This document shows positions 7,620 to 16,918 of a stretch of DNA of 64,000 bases, in pieces; position 1 is the first letter of the stretch, and each line of letters starts with the position of its first letter. The stretch covers positions 186,001-250,000 of the forward strand of contig NZ_JALJEJ010000004.1 of assembly GCF_022953055.1 (NCBI RefSeq), given 5' to 3'. The translations under genes and the position numbers were made by a program. The notes below the pieces were generated by a model. It had not been told where the DNA came from. It made no database searches and worked only from the letters and a program-made list of their open reading frames with translations. This stretch comes from Mucilaginibacter straminoryzae. Its GTDB lineage: Bacteria; Bacteroidota; Bacteroidia; Sphingobacteriales; Sphingobacteriaceae.

Positions 7620-8342
7620 TTATTTAAGATCGAACAGGCTATTCACCCCCAACAACTTCCTGCTGGTAAAGCCCTCTGCATATTTTACGCCGATGCTTTT
7701 ACCCAATTCCAGCGAGCGGGCTTCTACAACCTTAATAAATTCCGGCGTGGAAATATACGTCTGCGGTTCGTTCTCCCAGTTAGGGTTATGAAACTGCGAA
7801 CCAAAGGCATAAATACTCTCAATTTTCTTATCCCAAAAGGCGGTTACATCCACCAGGATGTCTGGTTGGATATAGGTATCCTGTATATAATGTAATACCA
7901 ATTTAGGTCGCCACTCCTGCTGGGGCTGTCCATCGTAGAAAGTTTCAATTTTTCTGAGGCCAGACAAAAAAGAGGCATCATCTGCCAACGCACCTGCACG
8001 GCCATGGTCCGGATGGCGGTCATGGTAAGCATTCACCAGCAAAATGTCCGGCTGGTATTTCCTGATCGCCCTGATCAGTTTAAGCTGATACTCTTTATTA
8101 TTCTCGAAGAAACCATCCGGGAAGCCGAGGTTCTCACGTACGGTTAAACCCAGTATTTCCGCTGATTTAGCCGCTTCCTGCGCGCGTATTTCTGCCGAAC
8201 CGCGGGTACCCAATTCGCCGCGGGTAAGATCCACAATGCCCACTTTATAACCAAGGTGGATATGTTTCAGTATGGTTCCTGCACAACCCAGTTCAGCATC
8301 GTCAGGGTGAACAGAAATAACCAGGATATCTAATTTTGCCAT
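7620..8342 (-). CDS. bshB1: Bacillithiol biosynthesis deacetylase BshB1
   Basis: 240 residues of the LmbE/PIG-L zinc deacetylase family. The metal motif HPDD (residues 12-15, VHPDDAELGC) opens the protein, and YHDRHPDHGRAG carries the further His ligand region. BshB1 removes the acetyl group from N-acetylglucosaminyl-malate in bacillithiol synthesis, in the cytoplasm; bacillithiol is the usual low-molecular-weight thiol of Bacteroidota. Length and motifs match BshB1 rather than general PIG-L proteins. It is the last gene of a three-gene minus-strand unit, nine bases after a glutathione peroxidase gene, which suggests a thiol-redox theme. Confidence 0.87.
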   Translation of the reverse strand: MAKLDILVISVHPDDAELGCAGTILKHIHLGYKVGIVDLTRGELGTRGSAEIRAQEAAKSAEILGLTVRENLGFPDGFFENNKEYQLKLIRAIRKYQPDILLVNAYHDRHPDHGRAGALADDASFLSGLRKIETFYDGQPQQEWRPKLVLHYIQDTYIQPDILVDVTAFWDKKIESIYAFGSQFHNPNWENEPQTYISTPEFIKVVEARSLELGKSIGVKYAEGFTSRKLLGVNSLFDLK

Positions 8343-8351
8343 TATTATATC

Positions 8352-8849
8352 TTACTGTTCTAAAAGTTGGTTTATCTTTTTTCGTATCCTGGACGAATCC
8401 GGCCGGGTGAAAGGGTAAAAAAAGTCGACCACCCTGCCCTGCTTGTCAATCAAATACTTGTGGAAGTTCCATCGCGGGGGCTGGTTGGTGCGCCCATTAC
8501 GTTTCTTATCGGCCAGGAAGCGGTAAAGCGGGTGTGTATAAGTGCCGCGTACACGCACTTTATCAAACACCGGGAAGTTGGTATCAAAACGCGTACAAAA
8601 ACTTACCAGGCCGTGGCCGTCAAGCGGTTCCTGGTTGCCAAAATCATTGGATGGAAACGCCAGGATCTCGAAATCCTTGCCGGCAAATTGCTTCTTTAAT
8701 TCAACCAGGTTATTCATCTGTGGCGTAAAGCCGCATTGCGAAGCCGTGTTCACAATCAGCAATACTTTACCGCGGTAATGCTCCAGATTTAGTTGTGCCC
8801 CGTTTAACTGTGGAACGTTAAACTGGTAGATATTCTCTTCATCATTCAT
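8352..8849 (-). CDS. Cysteine-type glutathione peroxidase (likely thioredoxin-dependent)
   Basis: 165 residues. The catalytic tetrad is complete: Cys39 (NTASQCGFTP), Gln73 (GNQEP), Trp127 and Asn128 (RWNFHKYL). A second cysteine, Cys85 in SFCTRFDTNFPVF, sits where thioredoxin-dependent GPx proteins carry their resolving cysteine, so the true reductant is probably thioredoxin rather than glutathione. It reduces hydrogen and lipid peroxides. The start ATG shares one base with the stop of the upstream DUF4294 gene (TAATG), so translation is coupled, and bshB1 follows closely. Confidence 0.88.
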   Translation of the reverse strand: MNDEENIYQFNVPQLNGAQLNLEHYRGKVLLIVNTASQCGFTPQMNNLVELKKQFAGKDFEILAFPSNDFGNQEPLDGHGLVSFCTRFDTNFPVFDKVRVRGTYTHPLYRFLADKKRNGRTNQPPRWNFHKYLIDKQGRVVDFFYPFTRPDSSRIRKKINQLLEQ

Positions 8850-9460
8850 TAATACAAAGATGCAGTATATCCTGCCTGATGTAAAATAGCTTCGATATCA
8901 TGTTCTGTCGCCGCATCGTAATTTTCTTTCAGGTTATGCCCGAATATACGCGCCACGGACTGATACATAAAGGCGTGGAAGCCCCCTTTAAGGTCTTTAG
9001 CTAAAGAGAAGGTGGTATTACCGGTTTCGCGGCTGATGAGCTTGATCAGCACCTCGCCCTGGGAGATGGTCAGGTTTTTAATTTCCCGGTTAAAAAGATC
9101 TTTGATCTGCGTTTCACAAGCGTTGATCAGTTCCTTCTGCTTGTGCTTATCACCGGTAAGTGCCAGGTCGCGCTGCAATTGCTGGTACCGCTGGGCTGCA
9201 AAGCGGGCATAAGGCAATACCTTCATTACGTTATATTTCAAACGCATATACGCCATACGGTCTGCATCGCTCTTAAAAATGCGCGTATCCACAATCTGAA
9301 CTTCGGGGGTTACAATCCACGGGATCAGCTCGCCCTGGTACTCGGTAAGATATGTCTTTATGGTATCATTTTTGCCCAGCTTAGGCCGCGGAAGGCTGCT
9401 CTGTGCCTGTACAGCCAGTGTCAACCCGCTCAAGAATAGCAAAAACGTAAAAAATTTCAT
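8849..9460 (-). CDS. DUF4294 domain-containing secreted protein
   Basis: Start taken at ATG 9460, giving MKFFTFLLFLSGLTLAVQAQ, a typical signal peptide; the frame could open at a TTG at 9478 but that overlaps the promoter box. About 203 residues. The mature part with GELIPWIVTPEVQIVDTRIFKSDAD and a long helical segment (LKYNVMKVLPYARFAAQRY) is the pattern of DUF4294, a Bacteroidota-specific family of unknown role. First gene of the operon with glutathione peroxidase and bshB1, and divergent from relA/spoT. Confidence 0.8.
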   Translation of the reverse strand: MKFFTFLLFLSGLTLAVQAQSSLPRPKLGKNDTIKTYLTEYQGELIPWIVTPEVQIVDTRIFKSDADRMAYMRLKYNVMKVLPYARFAAQRYQQLQRDLALTGDKHKQKELINACETQIKDLFNREIKNLTISQGEVLIKLISRETGNTTFSLAKDLKGGFHAFMYQSVARIFGHNLKENYDAATEHDIEAILHQAGYTASLY

Positions 9461-9475
9461 ATATTTACTTAGATA

Positions 9476-9483
9476 CAAAATTA
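9476..9483 (-). promoter_or_regulatory. -7 box TAATTTTG for the DUF4294-GPx-bshB1 operon
   Basis: TAATTTTG fits TAnnTTTG and lies 15 bases before the ATG at 9460. A TTG at 9507-9509 is a weak -33 candidate with a long spacer. Confidence 0.5.
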
Positions 9484-9559
9484 ACGGATTTTTTCCTTGA
9501 TTTTTGCAATCAACTCATAATTAATTTTTTTTATAGCCAAATAAAGTAGATAAGCGAAT

Positions 9560-11785
9560 ATGAAGGAATTGGTGATAGATCTGGAAGCAGAGAAGAATGA
9601 AATCCTGAAAAGATACCGCGCTCTTCTACGTGCCTGTAAACCTACGCTTCAGAAGGGCGATAAACGCCTGATCCGCCAGGCCTTTGACCTTGCGTTGGAA
9701 AGCCACAAAAACATGCGGCGCAAATCTGGCGAGCCTTATATCTACCACCCTATTGCCGTGGCACAGATTGCTGCTGAAGAAATAGGACTGGGAACCACTT
9801 CTATTGTATGCGCATTGCTGCATGATGTGGTGGAGGATACCGATGTTACGCTGGAAGACATTGAACGCGAGTTTGGTAAAAAGGTAGCCAAGATCATCGA
9901 CGGGCTGACCAAGATATCCGGCGTGTTTGATACGAACAGCTCGCTGCAGGCAGAGAACTTCCGGAAAATGCTGCTTACCCTTGCTGATGACGTGAGGGTG
10001 ATCCTGATTAAGCTGGCAGACCGCTTGCATAACATGCGCACCATGGAGTTTATGCCGCGGGATAAACAGCTGAAGCTATCGTCGGAAACGGTATACCTGT
10101 ATGCCCCACTGGCCCACCGCCTGGGTTTATACGCTATCAAGTCTGAACTGGAAGACCTTTCTATGAAATACATGGAAAGCGAAACCTACCAGTTCATTAA
10201 GAATAAACTGAACGAAAAAAAGGCAGAGCGCGAAAAGTTCATCCGCGATTTTATTGACCCGATCACTAAAATACTGGAAGGCCAGGGCTTGCACGCCGAA
10301 GTATTTGGACGGCCGAAATCCATACACTCCATCTGGAACAAGATGAAAAAAAAGGGCATCCCCTTTGAAGAAGTGTATGACCTTTTTGCCATCCGGATTA
10401 TCCTTGACAGCAAGCCCGAGAACGAGAAATCTGAATGCTGGAAAGCCTATTCTATCGTTACAGACCTGTACCGCCCCAACCCCGACAGGTTGCGCGACTG
10501 GATATCATCGCCTAAAGTAAACGGCTATGAATCTTTACACACTACTGTAATGGGCCCGCGCGGTCAATGGGTAGAAATACAGATCCGTACCAAACGCATG
10601 AACGAGATTGCCGAAAAAGGTTTTGCGGCGCACTGGAAATATAAAGAGTCCAGCTCTGATAACGGCCTTGATCAATGGATCCAAAAGGTACGCGATATGC
10701 TGCGCAACCCGGACTCCAACGCACTTGACTTCCTGGACGATTTCAAGATGAACCTCTTCTCTGACGAGATTTTCATCTTCACGCCAAAAGGTGCATTGCT
10801 ACAGCTACCGCTTGGTGCTACCGCGCTCGACTTTGCCTTTGAAATCCACACCGATGTGGGCGCTACCTGTATTGGCGCCAAAGTGAACCACAAGCTGGTG
10901 CCATTGAGCTACAAACTGCAAAACGGCGACCAGGTAGAGATCATCACCTCGAGCAAACAGACACCAAAAGAAGATTGGCTGAATTTTGTAATCACGGCAA
11001 AGGCCAAAGCCAAGATCAAGTCTGCGCTTAAGGAAGAAAAACGCAAGATTGCCGAAGATGGCAAGGAAATACTGGAGCGGAAGCTAAAATCGCTGAAGAT
11101 CACTTATAACTCGGAGAATATCCATAAGCTTAGTTATTTCTTTAAGCTCTCTTCAACGCAAGACCTTTTCTATAATGTGGCGAAAGGACTGATTGACATG
11201 AAGGACCTGAAAGAATATCAGGCGTCTGAAAAGTCGATCGAAAACAAGCCGCAGGAAAAGATTGAGCAGGAACAGATCCAGAACCTGCTCAAGAGCATCA
11301 AGACCAAAGACAGCGATATCCTGCTGATTGGCGAGGATATGCAGAAGATCGACTATAAACTGGCGAACTGCTGTAATCCTATTCCAGGCGATGATGTGTT
11401 TGGATTTATCACCATTAATGATGGTATAAAAATCCACCGCACCAATTGTCCTAACGCCACCAAGCTGATGTCAAACTACGGCTACCGGGTGGTAAAAGCG
11501 CGATGGACCAACCAGCACGAATTAGCCTTCTTAACAGGGCTGCGTATTACTGGAATCGACGACGTGGGACTGATAAATAAACTGACTACCGTTATCTCGA
11601 CAGACTTTAAAGTAAACATCCGCTCAATCACCGTAGATAGTGATAACGGTATTTTCGAAGGTTCGATAATGGTTTACGTGAACGACCGCGAACACCTGGA
11701 CAACTTGATCAAACGGTTAAAAACGGTGAAGGGCGTTACAGATGTATCGCGTTTTGATTCTGCACCCGCAGAAAAAGTATCCTGA
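9560..11785 (+). CDS. Bifunctional (p)ppGpp synthase/hydrolase (RelA/SpoT, Rel)
   Basis: 741 residues with full Rel architecture. HD hydrolase domain: HDVVEDTD near residue 92 with the later LADRLHNMRT, so hydrolysis should be active. Synthetase domain: VYDLFAIRII, NGYESLHTTV and EIQIRTKRMNEIAEKGFAAHW, all key elements present. Then the TGS domain (IFIFTPKGALLQLPLGATALDFAF), a Cys/His-rich segment (LANCCNPIPGDD...IHRTNCPNA) and a C-terminal ACT domain (FLTGLRITGIDDVGLINKLT). It sets (p)ppGpp level in response to starvation on the ribosome. ATG at 9560; ends at a strong bidirectional terminator. Confidence 0.95.
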   Translation: MKELVIDLEAEKNEILKRYRALLRACKPTLQKGDKRLIRQAFDLALESHKNMRRKSGEPYIYHPIAVAQIAAEEIGLGTTSIVCALLHDVVEDTDVTLEDIEREFGKKVAKIIDGLTKISGVFDTNSSLQAENFRKMLLTLADDVRVILIKLADRLHNMRTMEFMPRDKQLKLSSETVYLYAPLAHRLGLYAIKSELEDLSMKYMESETYQFIKNKLNEKKAEREKFIRDFIDPITKILEGQGLHAEVFGRPKSIHSIWNKMKKKGIPFEEVYDLFAIRIILDSKPENEKSECWKAYSIVTDLYRPNPDRLRDWISSPKVNGYESLHTTVMGPRGQWVEIQIRTKRMNEIAEKGFAAHWKYKESSSDNGLDQWIQKVRDMLRNPDSNALDFLDDFKMNLFSDEIFIFTPKGALLQLPLGATALDFAFEIHTDVGATCIGAKVNHKLVPLSYKLQNGDQVEIITSSKQTPKEDWLNFVITAKAKAKIKSALKEEKRKIAEDGKEILERKLKSLKITYNSENIHKLSYFFKLSSTQDLFYNVAKGLIDMKDLKEYQASEKSIENKPQEKIEQEQIQNLLKSIKTKDSDILLIGEDMQKIDYKLANCCNPIPGDDVFGFITINDGIKIHRTNCPNATKLMSNYGYRVVKARWTNQHELAFLTGLRITGIDDVGLINKLTTVISTDFKVNIRSITVDSDNGIFEGSIMVYVNDREHLDNLIKRLKTVKGVTDVSRFDSAPAEKVS

Positions 11786-11794
11786 TATTTAAAC

Positions 11795-11826
11795 AAAAAG
11801 GTGGACGCTCTTACATCCACCTTTTT
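11795..11826. terminator. Bidirectional intrinsic terminator between rel and the oxygenase gene
   Basis: AAAAAGGTGGA (11795-11805) pairs with TCCACCTTTTT (11816-11826), a perfect 11-base stem with a ten-base loop and A/T runs on both sides, fitting two convergent genes. Confidence 0.8.
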
Positions 11827-11840
11827 ACTGTTTATTCTTA

Positions 11841-12668
11841 TTAGTTTCGTTTATTCAGCAGCTTCTTGCCAACTTTCCAGATAATAGGCGGTACCAAATC
11901 TGATATAATTTCCTTCGCTGTAACAGGTTCTTTCACAATCTCTTGCTTGCCGGCCCTGTCTTTAAACAAGGTTGCATGTGGCTTACTGGTGATTTCGCTT
12001 TTTGGCCTTCCGTTAGAATAGTAGTACAACGCTAATGATTTACGGCTTCTATCGGGCGGGCAAGTAAGCGGATCTGGGTGCCCGTGGTAAGAAAAATCGG
12101 TAGTAGAAAAAATGGCCACCCGGTTAAAAATGGGTAGAATTTTCTTGTGCGATTTGGTCATGTCTTTATCCCACAATTCGAAATGGCCGCCGTAGCTTTC
12201 ATCCCAATCTTTATTCAGGTACACCAGTAGATTTATCCTTCTGTCCAGCCACATCATTTCATGCTTATTAAAGTCGGCATGGATTTTCAATAAGCCACCC
12301 GGTTTAATTTCGTGATAACCGCCGCCAACAAAATAAGGGTCGGGGATCAGTGTTTCTTTTATCCCGGTTAATTCCTGTAGAAATTCAAGAACAGGCTGCG
12401 AGTTCAGGAAATGTGCGAAGATCTTTGTTGTTTCGCTAAAATGCTTTTCGCCCTTCGCTTCCAGCTTTTTCTCATTGGCGTTATCGTAGGCTTTTACATC
12501 ATCCTTTTTTGAAAGATCCGGAAAATCCTCAACAACTTTTGAAAGCAGTTCTTCATCAAAAAAGTTATCAAATACAATATGCGGGAACGGGTCGCCGCTC
12601 AGGTATTCCTCTCTTTTATCTATACCCAGTTGCTTAAGATCTTTTATACGCGAATGGAGAAAATTCAT
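11841..12668 (-). CDS. 2-oxoglutarate/Fe(II) oxygenase, prolyl 4-hydroxylase-like
   Basis: 275 residues. The iron triad is visible as His130-x-Asp132 (LLKIHADFN) and a distal His near 195-197 (FSYHGHP); Arg209 (DRSRKSLALYYYS) is placed to bind the 2-oxoglutarate carboxylate. The jelly-roll strands INLLVYLNKDWDESYGGHFE and NRVAIFSTT lie between. Members hydroxylate proteins or small molecules; the substrate here is unknown. Bacterial homologues are often found near glycan or surface genes, but this one stands alone between rel and fur, so context gives little. ATG at 12668. Confidence 0.82.
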   Translation of the reverse strand: MNFLHSRIKDLKQLGIDKREEYLSGDPFPHIVFDNFFDEELLSKVVEDFPDLSKKDDVKAYDNANEKKLEAKGEKHFSETTKIFAHFLNSQPVLEFLQELTGIKETLIPDPYFVGGGYHEIKPGGLLKIHADFNKHEMMWLDRRINLLVYLNKDWDESYGGHFELWDKDMTKSHKKILPIFNRVAIFSTTDFSYHGHPDPLTCPPDRSRKSLALYYYSNGRPKSEITSKPHATLFKDRAGKQEIVKEPVTAKEIISDLVPPIIWKVGKKLLNKRN

Positions 12669-12802
12669 AGCTAAATGTGTTATCGGTTCCGAATCTAACC
12701 ATATTTTTTCAAAAGGGTAAGCCGGTACAGTGCTTTGTCATATTTAAGGTACAGGCACAGACATTACAACCTTGCTTTTATAACTTATTCAATCATTATT
12801 CC

Positions 12803-12810
12803 TAACTTTG
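12803..12810 (+). promoter_or_regulatory. -7 box TAACTTTG for fur
   Basis: Exact TAnnTTTG match 19 bases before the fur ATG (12830). No clean -33 at normal spacing. Confidence 0.5.
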
Positions 12811-12829
12811 ACTTTGCTAAAAATTAACT

Positions 12830-13297
12830 ATGCCTCAGCAGGATACCATTACCATGGTAAAAAAGATTTTCGAGGCCTATCTCGAAAATAAGAATCTCCG
12901 GAAAACTCCTGAGCGTTTTGCCATACTCGAAGAAATTTATTCAAGAAATGATCATTTTGATGTGGAGTCGCTGTATATCCACATGAAAAACAAGAAATAT
13001 CGCGTAAGCCGCGCCACGGTTTATAACACATTGGAGCTGCTGGTTTCGTGCGACCTGGTGACCAAGCACCAGTTTGGTAAAAACATGGCGCAGTTCGAGA
13101 AATCGTACGGGTACAAACAACACGATCATATCATCTGCATTGATTGCGGAAAGGTGGTAGAATTCTGCGACCCGCGCATCCAACAAATTCAAACTATGAT
13201 GGGCGATATCCTGAAGTTTGACATCCGCCACCACTCCCTGAATCTTTATGGCAATTGTGCTAAATTAAAAGAGGGCTTTTGCGATAGAAAAGTGTAA
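12830..13297 (+). CDS. Fur-family metal-dependent transcriptional regulator
   Basis: 155 residues. An N-terminal winged helix ([24 protein letters not shown], then [12 protein letters not shown] as recognition helix) is followed by the dimerisation/metal domain: [10 protein letters not shown], the first CxxC, and a second Cys pair in [11 protein letters not shown], which together form the structural zinc site. Fur, Zur and PerR cannot be told apart safely from the sequence; the [15 protein letters not shown] segment is Fur-like. Two small genes of an AbiEii-type cassette follow with two bases between, then purA. Confidence 0.88.
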   Translation: MPQQDTITMVKKIFEAYLENKNLRKTPERFAILEEIYSRNDHFDVESLYIHMKNKKYRVSRATVYNTLELLVSCDLVTKHQFGKNMAQFEKSYGYKQHDHIICIDCGKVVEFCDPRIQQIQTMMGDILKFDIRHHSLNLYGNCAKLKEGFCDRKV

Positions 13298-13299
13298 GC

Positions 13300-13593
13300 A
13301 TGGATAAACCACAATTAAGCAAACAGGCATTTTGGGATGTCGATATGGATAAGATCGACTATGAAAAGCATGCGCGCTTTGTGGTAGAGAAAGTGATTGA
13401 TCGCGGATCGTTTGAAGATTTCATTGCGATAAAGACGTTTTACGGAAACGAAAGAATCAAACACGAAATTGTTAACGCAAATTGGATTGGTGATAAAGAA
13501 ATTTATTTTTGCTGCGCCATTTTTAATCTTAAACCTACTGACTTTAAATGCTATATAAAGAAACAGTTGAACCCGCAACTCTGGGTTTACTGA
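13300..13593 (+). CDS. DUF6922-like protein, probable antitoxin partner
   Basis: 97 residues. The pattern AFWDVDMDKIDYEKHARFVVEKVIDRGSFEDF resembles DUF6922, a small family often encoded just ahead of AbiEii-type nucleotidyltransferases in Bacteroidota. The gene starts two bases after the fur stop and its last 46 bases overlap the next gene, so translation is coupled. An antitoxin role is inferred only from position and size. No DNA-binding motif is obvious. Base composition is more AT-rich than purA. Confidence 0.65.
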   Translation: MDKPQLSKQAFWDVDMDKIDYEKHARFVVEKVIDRGSFEDFIAIKTFYGNERIKHEIVNANWIGDKEIYFCCAIFNLKPTDFKCYIKKQLNPQLWVY

Positions 13594-14177
13594 AAGATTT
13601 AATGTCAATACCTGAACTGGAACAATTCAGGCTGGTTGGTGGTACAGCGCTATCTTTGTTATTAGGCCATCGCGCTTCTATAGACTTGGATCTTTTTACC
13701 GATAGGCCTTTTAACCGGGAAGTAATAATTGATGCCCTTGCAGAGAAATTCTCCTCGCTTTCAATTCAGGAATTTAAAAGTTCTAGATTATTTTTCACAA
13801 CAATTAATAACGTAAAAGTAGACTTTGTGTGTACTTTTGAGAAGTTTATTAATAACTATGATATCACCGAAGGGATTCGGTTTGCTGCTTTGGATGATAT
13901 AATCGCTTTAAAATTGAACGCAATTGCAGGAAGAGGCGCTAAAAAGGATTTTTGGGATTTGAATGAATTGTTAAATCACTATTCATTTGACCAGATGCTC
14001 TCTTCTTATCAGCAAAAATACCCCAATAATTCTTCAATGATGGTGTTAAAGTCGGCTACCTATTTTATTGATGCAGACTTACAACCTGATCCAATCTGCT
14101 TTAAAAAACTCGGTTGGGATACAATAAAGAAAAAGATAACTAAAGAAGTCAATCTATATATTAATACAAAAAGATAA
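13548..14177 (+). CDS. AbiEii/AbiGii-type nucleotidyltransferase, probable toxin
   Basis: 209 residues. The nucleotidyltransferase signature is clear: VGGTALSLLLGHRASIDLDLF (residues 30-50), with GG at 31-32, Arg42 and the metal-binding Asp46-x-Asp48. Later AALDDIIALKLNAIAGRGAKKDFWDLNEL matches the conserved alpha-helical part of the family (Lys and the KDFWDL motif). Relatives include AbiEii of type IV toxin-antitoxin systems and the MenT tRNA nucleotidyltransferases. It overlaps the DUF6922-like gene by 46 bases and its TAA touches the purA ATG directly (TAAATG), so the pair sits in the fur-purA interval without spacer. AT-rich codon use compared with purA suggests later acquisition. Confidence 0.83.
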   Translation: MLYKETVEPATLGLLKDLMSIPELEQFRLVGGTALSLLLGHRASIDLDLFTDRPFNREVIIDALAEKFSSLSIQEFKSSRLFFTTINNVKVDFVCTFEKFINNYDITEGIRFAALDDIIALKLNAIAGRGAKKDFWDLNELLNHYSFDQMLSSYQQKYPNNSSMMVLKSATYFIDADLQPDPICFKKLGWDTIKKKITKEVNLYINTKR

Positions 14178-15455
<1,278 letters not shown>

Positions 15456-15465
15456 TTTATTAGCC

Positions 15466-15543
15466 ATCCGTCATTGCGATTCGCTGCAAGCGAAGAAGCA
15501 ATCCCAACTAAAAGAGATTGCTTCGTTCCTCGCAATGACGGCT
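15466..15543. repeat. Palindromic interspersed repeat (CGTCATTGCGA type)
   Basis: CCGTCATTGCGA (15468-15479) pairs with TCGCAATGACGG (15530-15541), and inside, GAAGCAATC (15495-15503) pairs with GATTGCTTC (15516-15524). This two-stem design with CGTCATTGCGA and GAAGCAATC arms is a widespread intergenic repeat type in bacteria. It lies just after purA, before its terminator. Confidence 0.85.
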
Positions 15544-15556
15544 TTGATTATATTAC

Positions 15557-15590
15557 AGGCTCCTTTTTCGGAGCCTTTATTATTTTTACC
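15557..15590 (+). terminator. Intrinsic terminator after purA
   Basis: AGGCTCC (15557-15563) and GGAGCCT (15570-15576) enclose TTTTTC and are followed by TTATTATTTTT. The T tract runs into TATTTTTA (15581-15588), four bases before the pabB GTG, so it may double as a promoter box. Confidence 0.8.
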
Positions 15591-15592
15591 CA

Positions 15593-16870
15593 GTGACTTT
15601 TCATCCCGACGATATTAAAGCATTTAAGCAAAAAGCGTTGCAGTGGGCCGCTTCTTTTGATGTTTGCTGTTGCCTGGACTCGAACGGTTTTAATGACCAA
15701 TATTCGGCATTTGACTTTTTAATAGCAGCAGGGGTTAAGGCGGAAGCAGTTGCACAAGCGGGTGATGCTTTTGAAGCCCTGGCAGATTTCAGAAAAATAC
15801 ATAATGGGTGGATAACAGGCTTTTTCGGCTACGATTTGAAGAACGAAACCGAAGCGCTCACTTCCGATAATGAAGATCACCTGGAATTTCCAGATCTGTA
15901 TTTTTTTGAACCCAAGCACCTGATCAAAATTAAAGGTGATACTGTTTCAATTGAATCACCAGCCGCGGAACAAATTTTTGCTGCGATAGAACAGTCTACA
16001 CTACATGCTCCTTCAATTCCGGCGCCACTCGATATTAAATCAAGATTTTCTAAACAGGATTACATCGCATCTGTCAACCGGATCAAAGAACATATCACTC
16101 GCGGAGATATTTACGTTACTAACTTTTGCCAGGAGTTTTACGCCGAGGATGTCAGCATAGATGCTTTGGGCACTTACAACCGTCTGAATGAAATTTCACC
16201 TAATCCTTTCGCCAGCTTTTTTAAATATCATCACCAATACATCCTTTGCGCCTCACCAGAACGCTTTTTAGCAAAACGAGGAGATAAATTGATCTCGCAA
16301 CCCATTAAAGGTACGGCGCGCCGGGAACATGATCAGGAGAAGGATGCCCAGATTAAACAGCAACTTCGCGACAGCATCAAAGAGCAACAAGAGAATGTGA
16401 TGATTGTAGACCTGGTACGGAATGATCTGACGAAATCAGCCGTAGCCGGAACCGTTAAAGTAGACGAGTTGTTTGGTTTATATACCTTCCGGCAGGTGCA
16501 TCAGATGATCTCCACCGTCAGTTGCATCTTAAATCTAGAAGTATCGCCTGTTGAAGCCATCAAAAATACCTTCCCTATGGGTAGCATGACGGGCGCACCA
16601 AAGGTAAGCGCAATGCAATTGATGGAGAACTTCGAACGCAGTAAACGCGGTGTTTATTCCGGGGCAATCGGATACTTCGACGATAAAGATCACTTCGATT
16701 TTAATGTGGTGATCCGCTCGATTATCTACAACGCTCAAAATAAATATCTGTCTTTCCAGGCGGGCAGTGCTATCACTTTTGATGCCGATGCAGGGCTGGA
16801 ATATGAAGAATGCCTGCTAAAATTAAAAGCTATCCTACAGGTACTTAATGCCTCTATAATCCCTGAGTAA
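15593..16870 (+). CDS. pabB: Aminodeoxychorismate synthase component I
   Basis: 425 residues of the chorismate-binding family. The key discriminator is PIKGT (residues 237-241): Lys239 corresponds to the nucleophilic lysine of PabB, where anthranilate synthase TrpE has PIAGT. Further motifs are VDLVRNDL, STVSCIL, FPMGSMTGAPK and the C-terminal QAGSAITFDAD. It makes 4-amino-4-deoxychorismate from chorismate with ammonia from a PabA partner, not seen in this window; a PabC-like lyase is at 824-1660. The start is GTG at 15593, right behind the purA terminator; no ATG gives a better N-terminus. Confidence 0.9.
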   Translation: MTFHPDDIKAFKQKALQWAASFDVCCCLDSNGFNDQYSAFDFLIAAGVKAEAVAQAGDAFEALADFRKIHNGWITGFFGYDLKNETEALTSDNEDHLEFPDLYFFEPKHLIKIKGDTVSIESPAAEQIFAAIEQSTLHAPSIPAPLDIKSRFSKQDYIASVNRIKEHITRGDIYVTNFCQEFYAEDVSIDALGTYNRLNEISPNPFASFFKYHHQYILCASPERFLAKRGDKLISQPIKGTARREHDQEKDAQIKQQLRDSIKEQQENVMIVDLVRNDLTKSAVAGTVKVDELFGLYTFRQVHQMISTVSCILNLEVSPVEAIKNTFPMGSMTGAPKVSAMQLMENFERSKRGVYSGAIGYFDDKDHFDFNVVIRSIIYNAQNKYLSFQAGSAITFDADAGLEYEECLLKLKAILQVLNASIIPE

Positions 16871-16918
16871 AAGATTCTGGTCATTTTCTTAATTAATATC
16901 CCAACATTTGCGGTTATC

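Noticed and set aside
8640..8650. Apparent loss of a catalytic residue in glutathione peroxidase (Asp in FPSNDFG)
   Set aside because: The catalytic Gln of the tetrad is the one in GNQEP, which is present as Gln73; the Asp position is variable in the family.
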